A stretch of 64,000 bases of DNA from Mytilus edulis (GCF_963676685.1 NC_092344.1:94456749-94520748); one strand, 5' to 3'; shown: positions 1-10,639, counted from the stretch's first letter. The notes: generated from the letters alone by a model not told the origin. Program-made: numbers and translations.

Positions 1-1640
1 AGAAATTAGTAAACCAAAACATGTCCCGTCTTCGACGAGCGTAAAGAATGATCAACTGTCAAAACACTCATGTGACGTTTGAAGACGCTTGGTATCGTAT
101 CAATTTATTTATTCTATCGTTTGCAATGGCATCGCCGGCGCTTACTGTAATTTTGGAAGGACCGCCTTGGTGTTGTGGTGACATGTTCCACTCTAGTGCG
201 TGGTTATGTGTTCGATACACGGGCGAGTCATTTCAAAGACTTAACAATTGTTATTTTCTGCTTCTCCACTAAGCACGCGGCATTTATAGGAGAAAGAACA
301 AACACAGACCGGCTGAGAGCCAGAATAATGTTCGAGGGTAGGATACCTTGTGCATTTAGACGTTAAAAGTATGGCTGAGTGCATTAAGTGTCGGTGTGGT
401 AGTAAACTTCATGGTTCATATTCATAACATTATCAACATGTTTTTGTTCCTGATATACATATTGTAATTGCCACTTTACCAATTTGTCTATTAATAAAAG
501 GTCAGAAAACAAATCACCTCTGTAAAATTAGCTGTTGGTATATATACTGAGCATTTCTTTTTTCACACGTACAAACGTAACACCCGGTCAATATATTATC
601 ATGTTAAACTAAATACAATTTGTGAGTTTGTTTAACAAAATGATGTCGTTCAAGTATTGAATCCACTTATATCTGTTCTTTAAATCTGGAAAAAGCGAAA
701 AGTCAAGTAAATTAAATCTCATTTATGAAAGGTGTGTGAACAAACACTTATCTTTGAAGTGTCAATTGATTGTATTTTTCATAACATATCATTTAAATGC
801 CATTTTATTATAAATTGGATATATCTAACAAATTAGTAGTAAATGGTAAACATCAGAGTTATTTTCGTAAAGTTGAAGTAATATGCAATTTAAAATGTAA
901 AATAGATAATAAATTATTTAAACTGTGAAGAAGATTACGCGACTAGGCTATTGCACAGTTCTATTGCGAGAAAACGTGGGAACAAATTGATTCCAAAAAG
1001 TAAATTCTAATGGTGATCGAAAGCTTTCGTGTTTTTTTCTTTAAAAGTTTTTGAATTAATACTACTTTAAGGTCTAGGGAAATGAAAATTTTAAACTTGT
1101 ATTTAAATCTGTCTTTCGCATATTTGGGTTTTAACGTAGCTGATAAAGGTTAATACAGAAAAACGAGTCGAACGCACGTTTATAAAGTGTTATTTTAGTT
1201 TATCAAGAAAGTCAATAGAACTATATGCTACAAAGTTTGAATTTTAAAAATAACTTATACATGATCAACGTCATTCCTACATCAGCAAGAACGAACACAT
1301 AATCTCGAGTGGCATCAACTCTTTTAACTACACAACACCATTGTGAATAATCTATAATCATCTATCGTATACAAAAAGTAGATATTTCCTCAGATTTTCT
1401 ATTCATTTTGAAAATTTATTCCGTGTCAGTGGTGCTGCAAATCATATATTGGAAATTAAAAGTAAACAAAACAATAAAATATATACACCTTACCACCTTA
1501 GAATTTAACAATTGAACTTTAATGTTATTTTTAAGTCAATAATTCAGCGCATTATACTCCAAAAATTTCAGATATTATTAGAAACAAATCATGCGTTGTT
1601 AGTATGTGTAATATTTTGAAAACCTGATAGCTATAAATCT
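1..1640. other. AT-rich stretch, no gene recognised
   Basis: No ORF here looks conserved or belongs to a recognised family. The two short plus-strand ORFs near 48-366 overlap each other in different frames and have no domain signature. No clear tandem or inverted repeat was seen. Confidence 0.6.
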
Positions 1641-1649
1641 CATTGTTCA

Positions 1650-1990
1650 GATCAAAACTACAAGAGAGGCGAAATATACCAAACATTCAAACTTAAAATT
1701 AAATGCATAATAAGTTGACAACGTTAACGCCATGGCAAAATAAAGAAAGAAAGACAAAACGACAATCAACAGTTTATGAAACAAAACATAAAAAAAAACG
1801 AGAAAAACGAACTCCACCAAAAAACCTGAGGTAGTCTCGGGTGCTTCTGAAGGATAAGCAGATCCTGTTACCCATGTGGCATCTGTTATGTTGCTCATGT
1901 GAGAACAAACCCAATATACTTCGGTATGTTTATATTCGGGGAAAAGCCTGACAGGAATGACGGTATTGTAGTTGCGCCAATTTGAACATA
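1650..1990 (-). repeat. dispersed 'B' repeat, probable 3' tail of a Penelope-like element
   Basis: On the minus strand this reads as the same sequence found at 24769-25045, 30240-30580 and 21813-22127, with shared landmarks such as GGATCTGC and GCCATGGCG. It lies directly downstream (minus orientation) of a Penelope-like RT C-terminal fragment at 1991-2584. The linkage recurs at other loci, which is why I read it as the untranslated tail of the element. The 83-residue minus ORF here is a by-product of the repeat. Confidence 0.6.
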
Positions 1991-2584
1991 TTCGTCATCA
2001 TCTGTGAAACATATATTCCATAACAGTCAACGAACTCGTGATGACGTCCGCAAAATTTTCGTAATGCTGATTTCAACTTCACTATAGAATGAAATTCAAA
2101 ACAGTGTGGCTGTGACCATTGATTGACACATTAAATTCATCTATTGACTGGGACAATTTACGTGAACGTTTGTCTGTAACGACCACTGTTCACGACGTAC
2201 CTACGTTAGACATTTAAACTGTGGGGTCACCAAAGGTTTCTTAACGCCTTTAATTATAAAATAATTCGAAAAATTAATCAGGAATAACCTTTATGTTTTG
2301 ATTTATATAATTGATATAAATCAAAACATCGTGTTATTTCTGATTAATTTTTCGAATTACTTTATTAAGGTTGAGAACCTTTGGTGACCCCATAGTTTAA
2401 GTGTCTTTAAAAAGTACATAGTGAGCAGTGGTCGTTACATACAAACGTTCACCTAAATTGTCCCAGTCAATGGATGAATTTAATGTGTCAATCAATGGTC
2501 ACAGCCACACTGTTTTGAATTTCATTCTACTTGGAACTCTTGGTTAAATATCTTCCTTGTCAACACAGTAGCTGAGACCTACTA
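1991..2584 (-). pseudogene. Penelope-like RT C-terminal fragment, split by a foldback element
   Basis: Minus-strand remains of the RT C-terminus, matching the end of the better copies at 24169-24768 and 30585-30857 (the region encoding the FYGR and SQM motifs). A 445-bp palindromic element at 2085-2529 interrupts it. The two flanks together reconstitute the uninterrupted site seen at about 30695. The fragment is frameshifted and non-functional. Confidence 0.55.
2085..2529. mobile_element. 445-bp foldback MITE (two ~220-bp inverted arms)
   Basis: The arms start with TAGAATGAAATTC and end with its reverse complement, and they pair almost end to end around a centre near 2307. No coding capacity. 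Insertion is at a TA-containing site inside a Penelope-like RT relic. The empty-site sequence can be inferred from the copies at about 30695 and 24655. A TA duplication would suggest a Tc1/mariner-type MITE, but the boundary is ambiguous by two bases. Confidence 0.75.
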
Positions 2585-3615
2585 TTGAGATTGGTAAATA
2601 TCTAAACGAAAATAATGAACATAACGTCCAGTAAGCATGTGATCATTAAATATGATGCCTCGCGTCGGAAGAGTACTCTCTCTGCATTTAAAATAACCCT
2701 TTATTTGCTCTTTAAGGGGTCAGTAGATGGCATGTCACAAGACTCAATTTCTGACCCTATGCAATTTACCATAATTTTCAATTGGCATACCAAATTTCCC
2801 TTCTTTTATTTGGTCGACCCACAGTACAAGACCTGGTTATCATATCAATTGTTAATGTATTCACGTCTTAAACATACATGAGATATGTGTCACTGAACGA
2901 AAAACAAACAATAATCAATCGATGACTAGTTCACAGTGATGTGATTTGAACCCCCTTTTCTCTATCTCTCTTATGTGTGTTTATTTTCATGGACCTTGTT
3001 GTTCTAAAACCTATTTAATGACAACTTGACAGTTTGTCCTTCCATATTTATATAATAGATCAGATTTTAAACCAGAATAGTAATATGTTAGTATAAGACA
3101 TTTAATATCATGTCCTTAAACTGACTTATTAATTCCGAAACTTCGTACGACATTTTTATTTATGATAGATTTAGAACTTAATTGTTTGTAAACAAAAGAA
3201 AGTTGACATTGAAACAAAATATGTAGGTATTGGATTTAAAGCTAAGTTATTGCTTACCCTTACTTATAGTATGTACAATTAAATTTTCTTTGCGAAGTTA
3301 AAGATGCCAATTAGAAATGTGATATTGAGTCTTTTTAATTGGTTTTAATGAAGTTAATTTTGATTAAATCAAAAGAGAAATCATATCCACTTTAACGCAC
3401 TACATTTTCAAATAATATTGAAGTCTAAACAACAACACTGATGACTCTGCTAGAATTTATATGAAAAAAACAACATTTCAATTTAATAAGGTGTTAACTA
3501 AATGAAAGCGACACGCTATATCTGGTAAAAATACTCTAAAAAAACATAATCTAAACAACTTCCGAACTTAATTCTTCTGATAGTGGCCTAGCTTGGCCCT
3601 TATTACTAAAAGGGG
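2585..3615. other. no gene or recognised repeat
   Basis: A plus-strand ORF at 2615-2881 (88 residues) has no recognisable domain and no supporting context. Otherwise AT-rich sequence with nothing I can assign. Confidence 0.5.
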
Positions 3616-3830
3616 TGCGAAAGATACTAGAGGAACATACAAACTCATAGATCGAAAATAAACTGACAACGCCATGGTTTAAAAACCAAAGAGATAAAAT
3701 GACAAATAATAGTACACAAGATACAACATCGAAAACTTAAGACTAAGCAACACGAACCCAATAAAATAAACTGGGGTGATCGCAGGTGATTCGAAAGGAT
3801 GAGCAGATCTGTCGCGTATCTTCAAGACGA
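3616..3830 (-). repeat. solo 'B' repeat copy
   Basis: Minus-orientation copy of the B family, sharing the GCCATGGCG-like block and the AGCAACACGAACCC block with the copies at 21813 and 30240. No RT coding sequence is attached, which fits a 5'-truncated retrocopy. Confidence 0.55.
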
Positions 3831-4013
3831 ATAAATAATGATAATAGCTCTATAGAGAGTTACTGCAGAGTGAGTCGAACAAGATGAAAGGTTTCTACTT
3901 CTAACACTAAGTGGCCACCGTCATTACGTTACTGTTTGGTGTTCGAAAATGAAATTCGTGCTGTACATAACGTCTATACAGTGTGCAAATAAAAACATGG
4001 GACTTTGGAATGA

Positions 4014-5288
4014 TCATGCAGTAATCTCTTGTACGAATAAAGACTTTCTACAGCGAGGCCGGTAAGGTGTTTCATTCACTAATCGTTCTTTGGTAGAAGG
4101 ATTCCCTTCAGAAACTGGTCTTGCAAGACGGTATTTAAAAAGAGTAAAAGTTTGTATGTCTTGATAATCTGTGGTGGTATAAGTTTGTATGTCTTGATAA
4201 TCTGTGGTGGTATAAGTTTGCATGTCTTGATAATCTGTGGTGGTATAAGTTTGTATGTCTTGATAATCTGTGGTGGTATAAGTTTGTATGTCTTGATAAT
4301 CTGTGGTGGTATAAGTTTGCATGTCTTGATAATCTGTGGTGGTATAAGTTTGTATGTCTTGATAATCTGTGGTGGTATAAGTTTGTATGTCTTGATAATC
4401 TGTGGTGGTATAAGTTTGTATGTCTTGATAATCTGTGGTGGTATAAGTTTGTATGTCTTGATAATCTGTGGTGGTATAAGTTTGTATGTCCTGATAATCT
4501 GTGGTGGTAGAAGTTTGCATGTCTTGATAATCTGTGGTGGTATAAGTTTGCATGTCTTGATAATCTGTGGTGGTATAAGTTTGTATGTCTTGATAATCTG
4601 TGGTGGTATAAGTTTGTATGTCTTGATAATCTGTGGTGGTATAAGTTTGCATGTCTTGATAATCTGTGGTGGTATAAGTTTGTATGTCTTGATAATCTGT
4701 GGTGGTATAAGTTTGTATGTCTTGATAATCTGTGGTGGTATAAGTTTGTATGTCTTGATAATCTGTGGTGGTATAAGTTTGCATGTCTTGATAATCTGTG
4801 GTGGTATAAGTTTGTATGTCTTGATAATCTGTGGTGGTATAAGTTTGTATGTCTTGATAATCTGTGGTGGTATAAGTTTGCATGTCTTGATAATCTGTGG
4901 TGGTATAAGTTTGTATGTCTTGATAATCTGTGGTGGTATAAGTTTGTATGTCTTGATAATCTGTGGTGGTATAAGTTTGTATGTCTTGATAATCTGTGGT
5001 GGTAGAAGTTTGTATGTCTTGATAATCTGTGGTGGTAGAAGTTTGTATGTCTTGATAATCTGTGGTGGTATAAGTTTGTATGTCTTGATAATCTGTGGTG
5101 GTATAAGTTTGCATGTCTTGATAATGGGGTGGTATAAGTTTGTCATCAACATCAATCGTAATTTCCTCTGTTGAAACTTTTGGACTATTAACTGCAGCTT
5201 GAATAGATTGGAAATTTAGACAGCAGGTGACGGAAAATTTGACTCCAATGAGTTTAGCTATGAACCGCTCAAGGTTGCTACAACGATT
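4014..5288 (-). CDS. putative terminal exon of a tandem-repeat protein (11-residue repeats)
   Basis: Function not recognised. On the minus strand an open frame of 425 codons runs from a good splice-acceptor-like site (pyrimidine-rich, ending TTTCAG at 5289-5294) to a stop at 4014. It reads about 58 non-repetitive residues (starting NRCSNLERF), then about 29 units of QTYTTTDYQDI with Y/S and I/M variants, then a 46-residue basic tail ending in QEITA. The upstream frame is closed by a stop beyond the acceptor, so this would be a 3' exon with the start elsewhere. Because the 33-bp unit is a multiple of three, a second minus frame and one plus frame are also open, so openness alone proves little. 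The frame chosen extends furthest outside the array into non-repeat sequence. The alternative is a non-coding minisatellite. Confidence 0.4.
   Translation of the reverse strand, partial: NRCSNLERFIAKLIGVKFSVTCCLNFQSIQAAVNSPKVSTEEITIDVDDKLIPPHYQDMQTYTTTDYQDIQTYTTTDYQDIQTSTTTDYQDIQTSTTTDYQDIQTYTTTDYQDIQTYTTTDYQDIQTYTTTDYQDMQTYTTTDYQDIQTYTTTDYQDIQTYTTTDYQDMQTYTTTDYQDIQTYTTTDYQDIQTYTTTDYQDIQTYTTTDYQDMQTYTTTDYQDIQTYTTTDYQDIQTYTTTDYQDMQTYTTTDYQDMQTSTTTDYQDIQTYTTTDYQDIQTYTTTDYQDIQTYTTTDYQDIQTYTTTDYQDIQTYTTTDYQDMQTYTTTDYQDIQTYTTTDYQDIQTYTTTDYQDMQTYTTTDYQDIQTYTTTDYQDIQTFTLFKYRLARPVSEGNPSTKERLVNETPYRPRCRKSLFVQEITA
4149..5143. repeat. 33-bp minisatellite, about 30 units
   Basis: Head-to-tail copies of a 33-bp unit (contains CTTGATAATCTGTGGTGG), nearly identical apart from a T/C transition in the GTATG/GCATG position, occasional TATAAG/TAGAAG, and one CTTG/CCTG change. 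The variants fall in a recurring seven-unit pattern (about 231 bp), indicating higher-order amplification. The copies are very homogeneous, so the array is young or actively homogenised. Confidence 0.95.
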
Positions 5289-5819
5289 CTGAAATGTGAA
5301 GATAGCATGGAACCGTCCCTATATGTGATAATGGATTTAACGCCTCCATTTTGACTGGACGTGTTTATGTATTTATACATCTCGCACATCCAAACGGATG
5401 TTTCTCGAGTCTAGGAAGGATAACATTTCTTTGTCGCATTTAGCTCTTGGGTTAATGTTATCCAGGATCAAATAAATATCATCTAGATATGTATTTGGCT
5501 AGCTGATTTGATTGCTTTATAAAGTCGTGCAATATTATTTTCCACCTACCGTTATTAGTTTACCGTTTAAATTCCAGGTGAACAAACGACTCTTTCTGAA
5601 CGAATCAAAGTGATAAGAATATAAAAAATATTAATATAATCTCATACGTATTCATGCATGTTGATTATACATGCGCGAAAAATCGACTTTCATCATGGGT
5701 TTCATTTAACCTCAAATGGTTTAAGCATCATGTATTTCCTTTAATTAATGTACCCGAGTCAACTAAATCAAAACTTATAACTGACTATGCTGTAAAGGCT
5801 GAAATTACTTTGTTCATTG
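5289..5819. other. no gene recognised; possible intron upstream of the repeat-protein exon
   Basis: If the minus-strand repeat exon is real, this is its preceding intron. No second exon could be assigned. The plus ORF at 5654-5848 lacks any domain signature and runs into the SINE-like repeat. Confidence 0.35.
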
Positions 5820-5930
5820 CCGAAGGTCACACTGTGACCTATAGCTAATCATTTCAGTGTCAATTGGTGACCGTCTCTTGTGAAGAGTTGTTATTTTGGC
5901 AATCTTACCCCATTTTTTTTTTTGTGATTA
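5820..5930 (+). repeat. SINE-like 'A' repeat 3' end
   Basis: Plus-orientation tail of the A family: a GTGACCTATAG-like block, then TCTTGTGAAGAGTTG, then the CAATC..ACC module that ends A copies, followed by a T-rich run. No RT coding capacity. Confidence 0.55.
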
Positions 5931-6429
5931 TTTAATTCTTATAAAAATTATTACGGTGCAGTATTTTTTATTGTTTTTTTTTTAAAGTGATAGACAAGGC
6001 ATATTGTATATGTACCTACATGTCATTTTTTTAAACTTCTAACTAAAACAACTTATATGATATGCTTGTATCTTAAATCTTCTACATGCACCTGTGTGTA
6101 ATTTTAACTCCTTATTAAAACATTTGTATTACATATGTTATTATAATTCGGAGTTTAAAAACTTGTAATTTTTACCACTTGAGTCTAAAGTATTATAGGG
6201 TTTTTATGTCACACTTTTAGAACCGTTAACAGTTAAATGTTTAAACAATACATTTTGTTCAATTGTATTAGAAGTATTATCTTGCTTACTGAAAGATGTT
6301 CAAACAGTTTGTCTATTGACAAAATGTAAATTAAACACCTACACATTCCTAAAGCTTGTAATTGCTATAAATTTAGCGATTTTACCAGCTCTGGAGATAC
6401 AAAATACATACTTTATCTATGTATTTATG

Positions 6430-6575
6430 AAAATAAGAAAATGTGGTATGATTGCCAATGACACAACTCTACCCCAAATGGTAAATGTAAAACATTTCAA
6501 ACGAGAAAACCAACAACTAAATATGATAAACAGCAACAAACGACAATCAAATCTACATTTGAGGGATCGGTAAAC
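6430..6575 (-). repeat. SINE-like 'A' repeat copy
   Basis: Reverse-oriented A copy, recognised by AAATGTGGTATGATTGCC, then an ACAACTCT block, then a run similar to TTTCAAACGAGAAAACCAAC. The same motifs occur at 16590 and, in the other orientation, near 49530-49930. Confidence 0.6.
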
Positions 6576-6639
6576 AGCATCATAATACATTAAGTATGTG
6601 CCTTAAAAGTTCAATGAAACATCCAAACAAAATCTTTGT

Positions 6640-6900
6640 AACTATGGAGGGAATTTAGTAAAAGAAATGTGTGGTAACGAAATCCTTGACTCAATAATGT
6701 ATCAGTAATACAATAGATTACCTCCCTTTGAATTCCATACATCACCATACGATCATATCGAGAGAGTTGTGATATATAACACTGTAAGATAATGCGAATG
6801 GAACACTCTCAAAAAAAGGAAAATTGACAATAAGAAACAAAAAATCGTCCGTTTTGTTGTAAATGTTTGATAAGAGTTTCCCATGTAAAACTGAAATGTT
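6640..6900 (-). pseudogene. decayed fragment of a second Penelope-like RT subfamily
   Basis: Minus-strand similarity to the RT relic at 32870-33900: the block around 6800-6890 corresponds to 33280-33370 (conserved KRDDF-like region, here degraded), and the block near 6660-6730 corresponds to 33125-33190. Too decayed to be functional. Confidence 0.4.
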
Positions 6901-7927
6901 GTTTGTTTAAATAAACACTTAAGCAAATCACATCTTAGGGGTTCAATTAATAAGGTGCCGTTTAAGGCGTGTTTTGTAAATGTAAATCTTTTCATAAAAT
7001 ATTAATTCCTTTAAATTACAATAATTACAAATATGTGATTTAATTATCAACTGAGATTATGTAAAAATCTGTAATACAAATTTTGCATAATAACTTAAAG
7101 TGTGAAAGAGTGCAGCTTTACGACTAGTGGTTTTTCGACCCAATTTCTTTTTAAATCGGATCTATACTTCACAAATCCCTTCATTCAGTTAAATGTATAC
7201 GTTAAAAAGTTTTCTTGAACTTGAACAAACCATCCTTTGAATGCCGCCTTGTTCGATTCTTTTCACAATCAATACAAAGACGCAACTATGGCACAATATT
7301 TTGTATGCTAGTAGACTGTGTAAGTTTGCAAATCAAACAAAATATTGTAATATAGCTTATTACATATAAAACTGTATGTTTAAAACTATTGATTTCCCCA
7401 CAAACAAAACTTCACAAGAATTCAATCGATTTCGAACATGCTTACCAAAGCAATGAAAGAAATTAGTAATAGTATTCAAAACTACATGTTATGTTCAGAA
7501 TATGTCAAAATGATTATCAATAGATTTTTTAATATCTTAAATATTCAAAGTCTTCCATTCAATAAAATTTTAATGTTTTGTTTATTCTTGAATTTCTTTT
7601 TTATAAAAACGTGAATAAAATTACATACGTTTAACTCTTCCATTAAAAAAATAATTAATACTGTGCCCTCTGTATAATTGAATATGCGATTGTTCGTCCA
7701 ACACCATTTAAGTCAATTTATTGTACATATATAATTTGTGTCCAACCGGTACATCAATATATACGTTCCATTTGAATTGAAGTATATCACAATTAAATAT
7801 TTTTAAATTTCCTGAATGTATTTACGTGAGACACAATTGTGAAAATTCAATAAAATATTTTACTGAATAGCAATGGTTTTAAAAAGGAGTTATTAAAGCA
7901 CGATCTACCTATATACATATTGCTTAA
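6901..7927. other. no gene recognised; downstream flank of the Tctex1 gene
   Basis: AT-rich sequence. It should contain the 3' untranslated region of the minus-strand gene at 7928-8554, but no single polyadenylation signal stands out enough to call. Confidence 0.4.
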
Positions 7928-8554
7928 TCAGTCTATAGAAACTGCGTATACCATTCCTACAGCATATAGTGACTTGTTACGATACACATATTCTGAATAA
8001 TTGTCAGCACTTACGTTCCAAATACAACGACTTGTGAAAGATACTGACGGACTTGCTTCGTTTTCGCCTATCGCTACAATCACTACTAGTTTGTATTTAT
8101 CAAAGTCCTGCGCTTTCACTGCCTGTTTGATTTTCTCTGCTAATAATTTTGATTGACTTACGCAAATTTCTGGTTTGTATGTCATATCTGCTAGCTCATT
8201 TTCCAAAATTTCTTCAATAACACTTTTGATTTTGTCAGTTTGGAACTTAACCTCAGGTTCAAGCTTGTATGTATTTTCATATTTAACATTTTTCTGTTGC
8301 GTATTTGACGTCATAATTAGCGCTGATCTTCCAGTGAGTGATTCCACCACTGACTGTCTCCTATGCGCCATAGACATTCTTCTGGAAATATCCGATCCGT
8401 GAGAAATCGACTGCTTTCTTCCGTAATCTTGTGAGCCTTTTCGTTCGATGTCAAAATGAATTTCTTGCGGTGCAATTGATTTCTTTCTGACCATATCTGG
8501 AGGTGCTAACGATTTTTTACGCGCCATTGCGTTTCTTTTATCAACAGATGTCAT
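7928..8554 (-). CDS. Tctex1-domain protein (dynein light chain Tctex-type family)
   Basis: A complete 208-residue ORF with no intron. An in-frame stop lies three codons before the ATG, so the start is well fixed. Residues from about 96 to 208 match the Tctex1 fold: a YKLEP start, a helix-rich segment (IKSVIEEILENEL), the conserved KYKLVV strand, GENEASPSVSFTSRCIWN, and the closing YAVGMVYAV strand. Proteins of this family are light or intermediate-chain-associated subunits of dynein complexes, often ciliary or intraflagellar-transport dynein. The ~95-residue N-terminal extension is predicted disordered and Ser/Arg/Lys-rich. It carries five basophilic-kinase-like sites of the form [RK][RK]xS at S15, S26, S49, S61 and S68. 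Its layout resembles the TCTEX1D1/TCTEX1D4 group (DYNLT5/DYNLT4) more than bare DYNLT1/3. The exact orthologue is not certain. The lack of introns raises the possibility of a retrocopy, but the frame is intact. Confidence 0.85.
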   Translation of the reverse strand: MTSVDKRNAMARKKSLAPPDMVRKKSIAPQEIHFDIERKGSQDYGRKQSISHGSDISRRMSMAHRRQSVVESLTGRSALIMTSNTQQKNVKYENTYKLEPEVKFQTDKIKSVIEEILENELADMTYKPEICVSQSKLLAEKIKQAVKAQDFDKYKLVVIVAIGENEASPSVSFTSRCIWNVSADNYSEYVYRNKSLYAVGMVYAVSID

Positions 8555-9214
8555 ATTAGCTTAATTCTTTAAGTAAAAGCTTAAATAAACAATTCCAAAA
8601 CTTTCTTCTTAATACCAATATTAGCAATCCGATTTTCTATCAACAATCCTTTGGTTGTTCTATTGGCCTACACATCGACTTTAAAACTTGTATGAAACAC
8701 AGGAGTACATATGTATGCAGTTCATCAAATATGATACGTCATTTATTCAATGTTACTTTATCAGATACTTGTATCCCGTAGTGACAACGGTGAATCCTGA
8801 TAAGAATAATATTATTTTAAAAAAGATACGATTGACACATCAAGTCACGTGTTCTTCATACTTTAAACCCTTCATTGATTTAAATAATTGTTTAATGCAT
8901 TTAGATCGTCCTTAACAAATTTTTGATAGAGTTTAAATACCATCTATAAGGTGAATGCATGGATAAATGCGTATTTTATTTGACAAAGTAACAAAAAAGA
9001 TATACCCTTCATTAATTTAATTATCGTAGAAGTTTAAAATCAGCTTGATTCCACTAAATGTGTGATAATTTTTGATTTTTTTTTCTACAATTATAGAAAT
9101 TAAAAGGACTAAGTTTTCGTATGTAAATGATTAATATGTATTAGACTTTTACAGGAACTTCGGAAAAATGTTTTTAACAGCAATTACTTTTCAAATATAG
9201 CTTAAAAATAATTA
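8555..9214. other. no gene recognised; upstream flank of the Tctex1 gene
   Basis: Would contain the 5' UTR and promoter of the minus-strand Tctex1 gene. The 75-residue plus ORF at 8688 has no supporting signal. Confidence 0.4.
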
Positions 9215-9370
9215 ATGTTACGTTTCCATTTCCATTTAGTCTTTAGTTTTCTATGTTGTGTCTTGTGTACTATTATTTTTTTTAGCCATGGCGTTGTCAG
9301 TTTGTTTTCAAATACGAGTTTGACTGTCCCTCTGGTATCTTTCGCCGCTCTTTTTCACATAGTCTACCAT
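9215..9370 (+). repeat. 'B' repeat copy
   Basis: Plus-orientation B copy, recognised by TATGTTGTGTCTTGTG, GCCATGGCGTTGTCAG, then GACTGTCCCTCTGGTATC. The 60-residue ORF here is part of the repeat. Confidence 0.65.
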
Positions 9371-10097
9371 TTTGAACACTATAAAATGAGTATTTAAAGC
9401 ACCTGATGCTAAAACCTACAGATATAATAGCTCTTCGATGTCCTACAATAAGGTCCTCCTCTTATTACGTACACTAACACTGAGTTTTTTGTGGGGCTTT
9501 TAATCATTGGATCTATGTCTTGCTGACATTCTTCATTATTATAATTTCTTATTTTGTTCATATTAATTCAGACATGTGACATATTGTAAAGCTAAATGTA
9601 TTAGATTTTTGATTAAATTTTAATTCAGAAAGATTGGCAAAAAATTGTTTAATCTACTGCATATATGTGAAGTAATTATAGAAGAATTGTTATTTCGTTT
9701 GTTTGTTATAATTTTGTGGTCACTCTTGTCCAGCATGGAATAAGTCTAAGTATGAGCGGAATTCCTCCAATTTCATATGACCAATGATAGATATCGGGAA
9801 GTTGTCATACATCATTACGTAAGATGTTTCCAACAAATTAAATATAAAATAAAATATCGTAAGTTAAGTGTGAATTGATAGTATTCAATCTATACGAAGT
9901 GTATTAATCTTAATCTTAATCCAGAGTTATTTAATAGATTGAAGCGCTATAAACACCATAACCAAGTCTCTGATAATTTAATTGAAAAATGTTCAAAACT
10001 CACAAACAAACTGTACATCTTGCTCAATAAACCGTTGAAACTTAGTAACTCACGACAAACAATGACTTTTCATACAAAAAAACGCAATAAAAAGTAA
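9371..10097. other. no gene recognised
   Basis: AT-rich sequence without a supported ORF or repeat assignment. Confidence 0.5.
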
Positions 10098-10269
10098 AGC
10101 CTCGGTCACACCTTACCGGTGTGTGTCCGTTATGCATCCGTTACATGTCCGTTTTATTTGGTCAGTACATCAACGAACTCCCAACGGATAACAATTTTGT
10201 AAACGGACAACTTTTATTTTCATCCGTTAGGCCTCCGTTCGTGCGATCCGTTAAGGTGTGACCGAGGCT
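10098..10269. mobile_element. 172-bp Harbinger-like MITE
   Basis: Ends are AGCCTCGGTCACACCTTA and its reverse complement, flanked on both sides by TAA (10095-10097 and 10270-10272). A 3-bp TWA-type target duplication with short inverted ends is typical of PIF/Harbinger-derived MITEs. No coding capacity. The interior repeats CCGTT motifs. Confidence 0.8.
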
Positions 10270-10639
10270 TAAGAAATTCAATGTTAAAATTTGACATTTC
10301 ATGCACTTTTTTTTCAACATAACATACATTGTACGTATACTGCTTAAGTTTTAACTATTGTAATTGAAGTTTCAAAATAAATCTCCCTCAATATCAATTG
10401 TTGATAAAGTGTTACATACTTCAATAGCATTAATGACACCAATTTGTCTGCAGCGGATGCGCATTTTAACAATACACATCTCTTTGGTGATGATCGAGGC
10501 CAAAATACTTGGAATCCAGAACCTATTAAAATATAAAGCTGCGCAATGAGCGCATGTTAGGCCCCTAGCTTTATCAAAGAACAAAGTTCCATTACTCCTC
10601 AATGTATTATCAGAATTTTGGTTTTTAAACTAAAGGGAG

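Noticed and set aside
4152-5174. 340-residue plus-strand ORF (repeated VLIICGGISLY) across the minisatellite
   Set aside because: It is open only because the 33-bp unit is a multiple of three with no stop in that frame. It starts in the array and has no unique upstream sequence or signal of its own.
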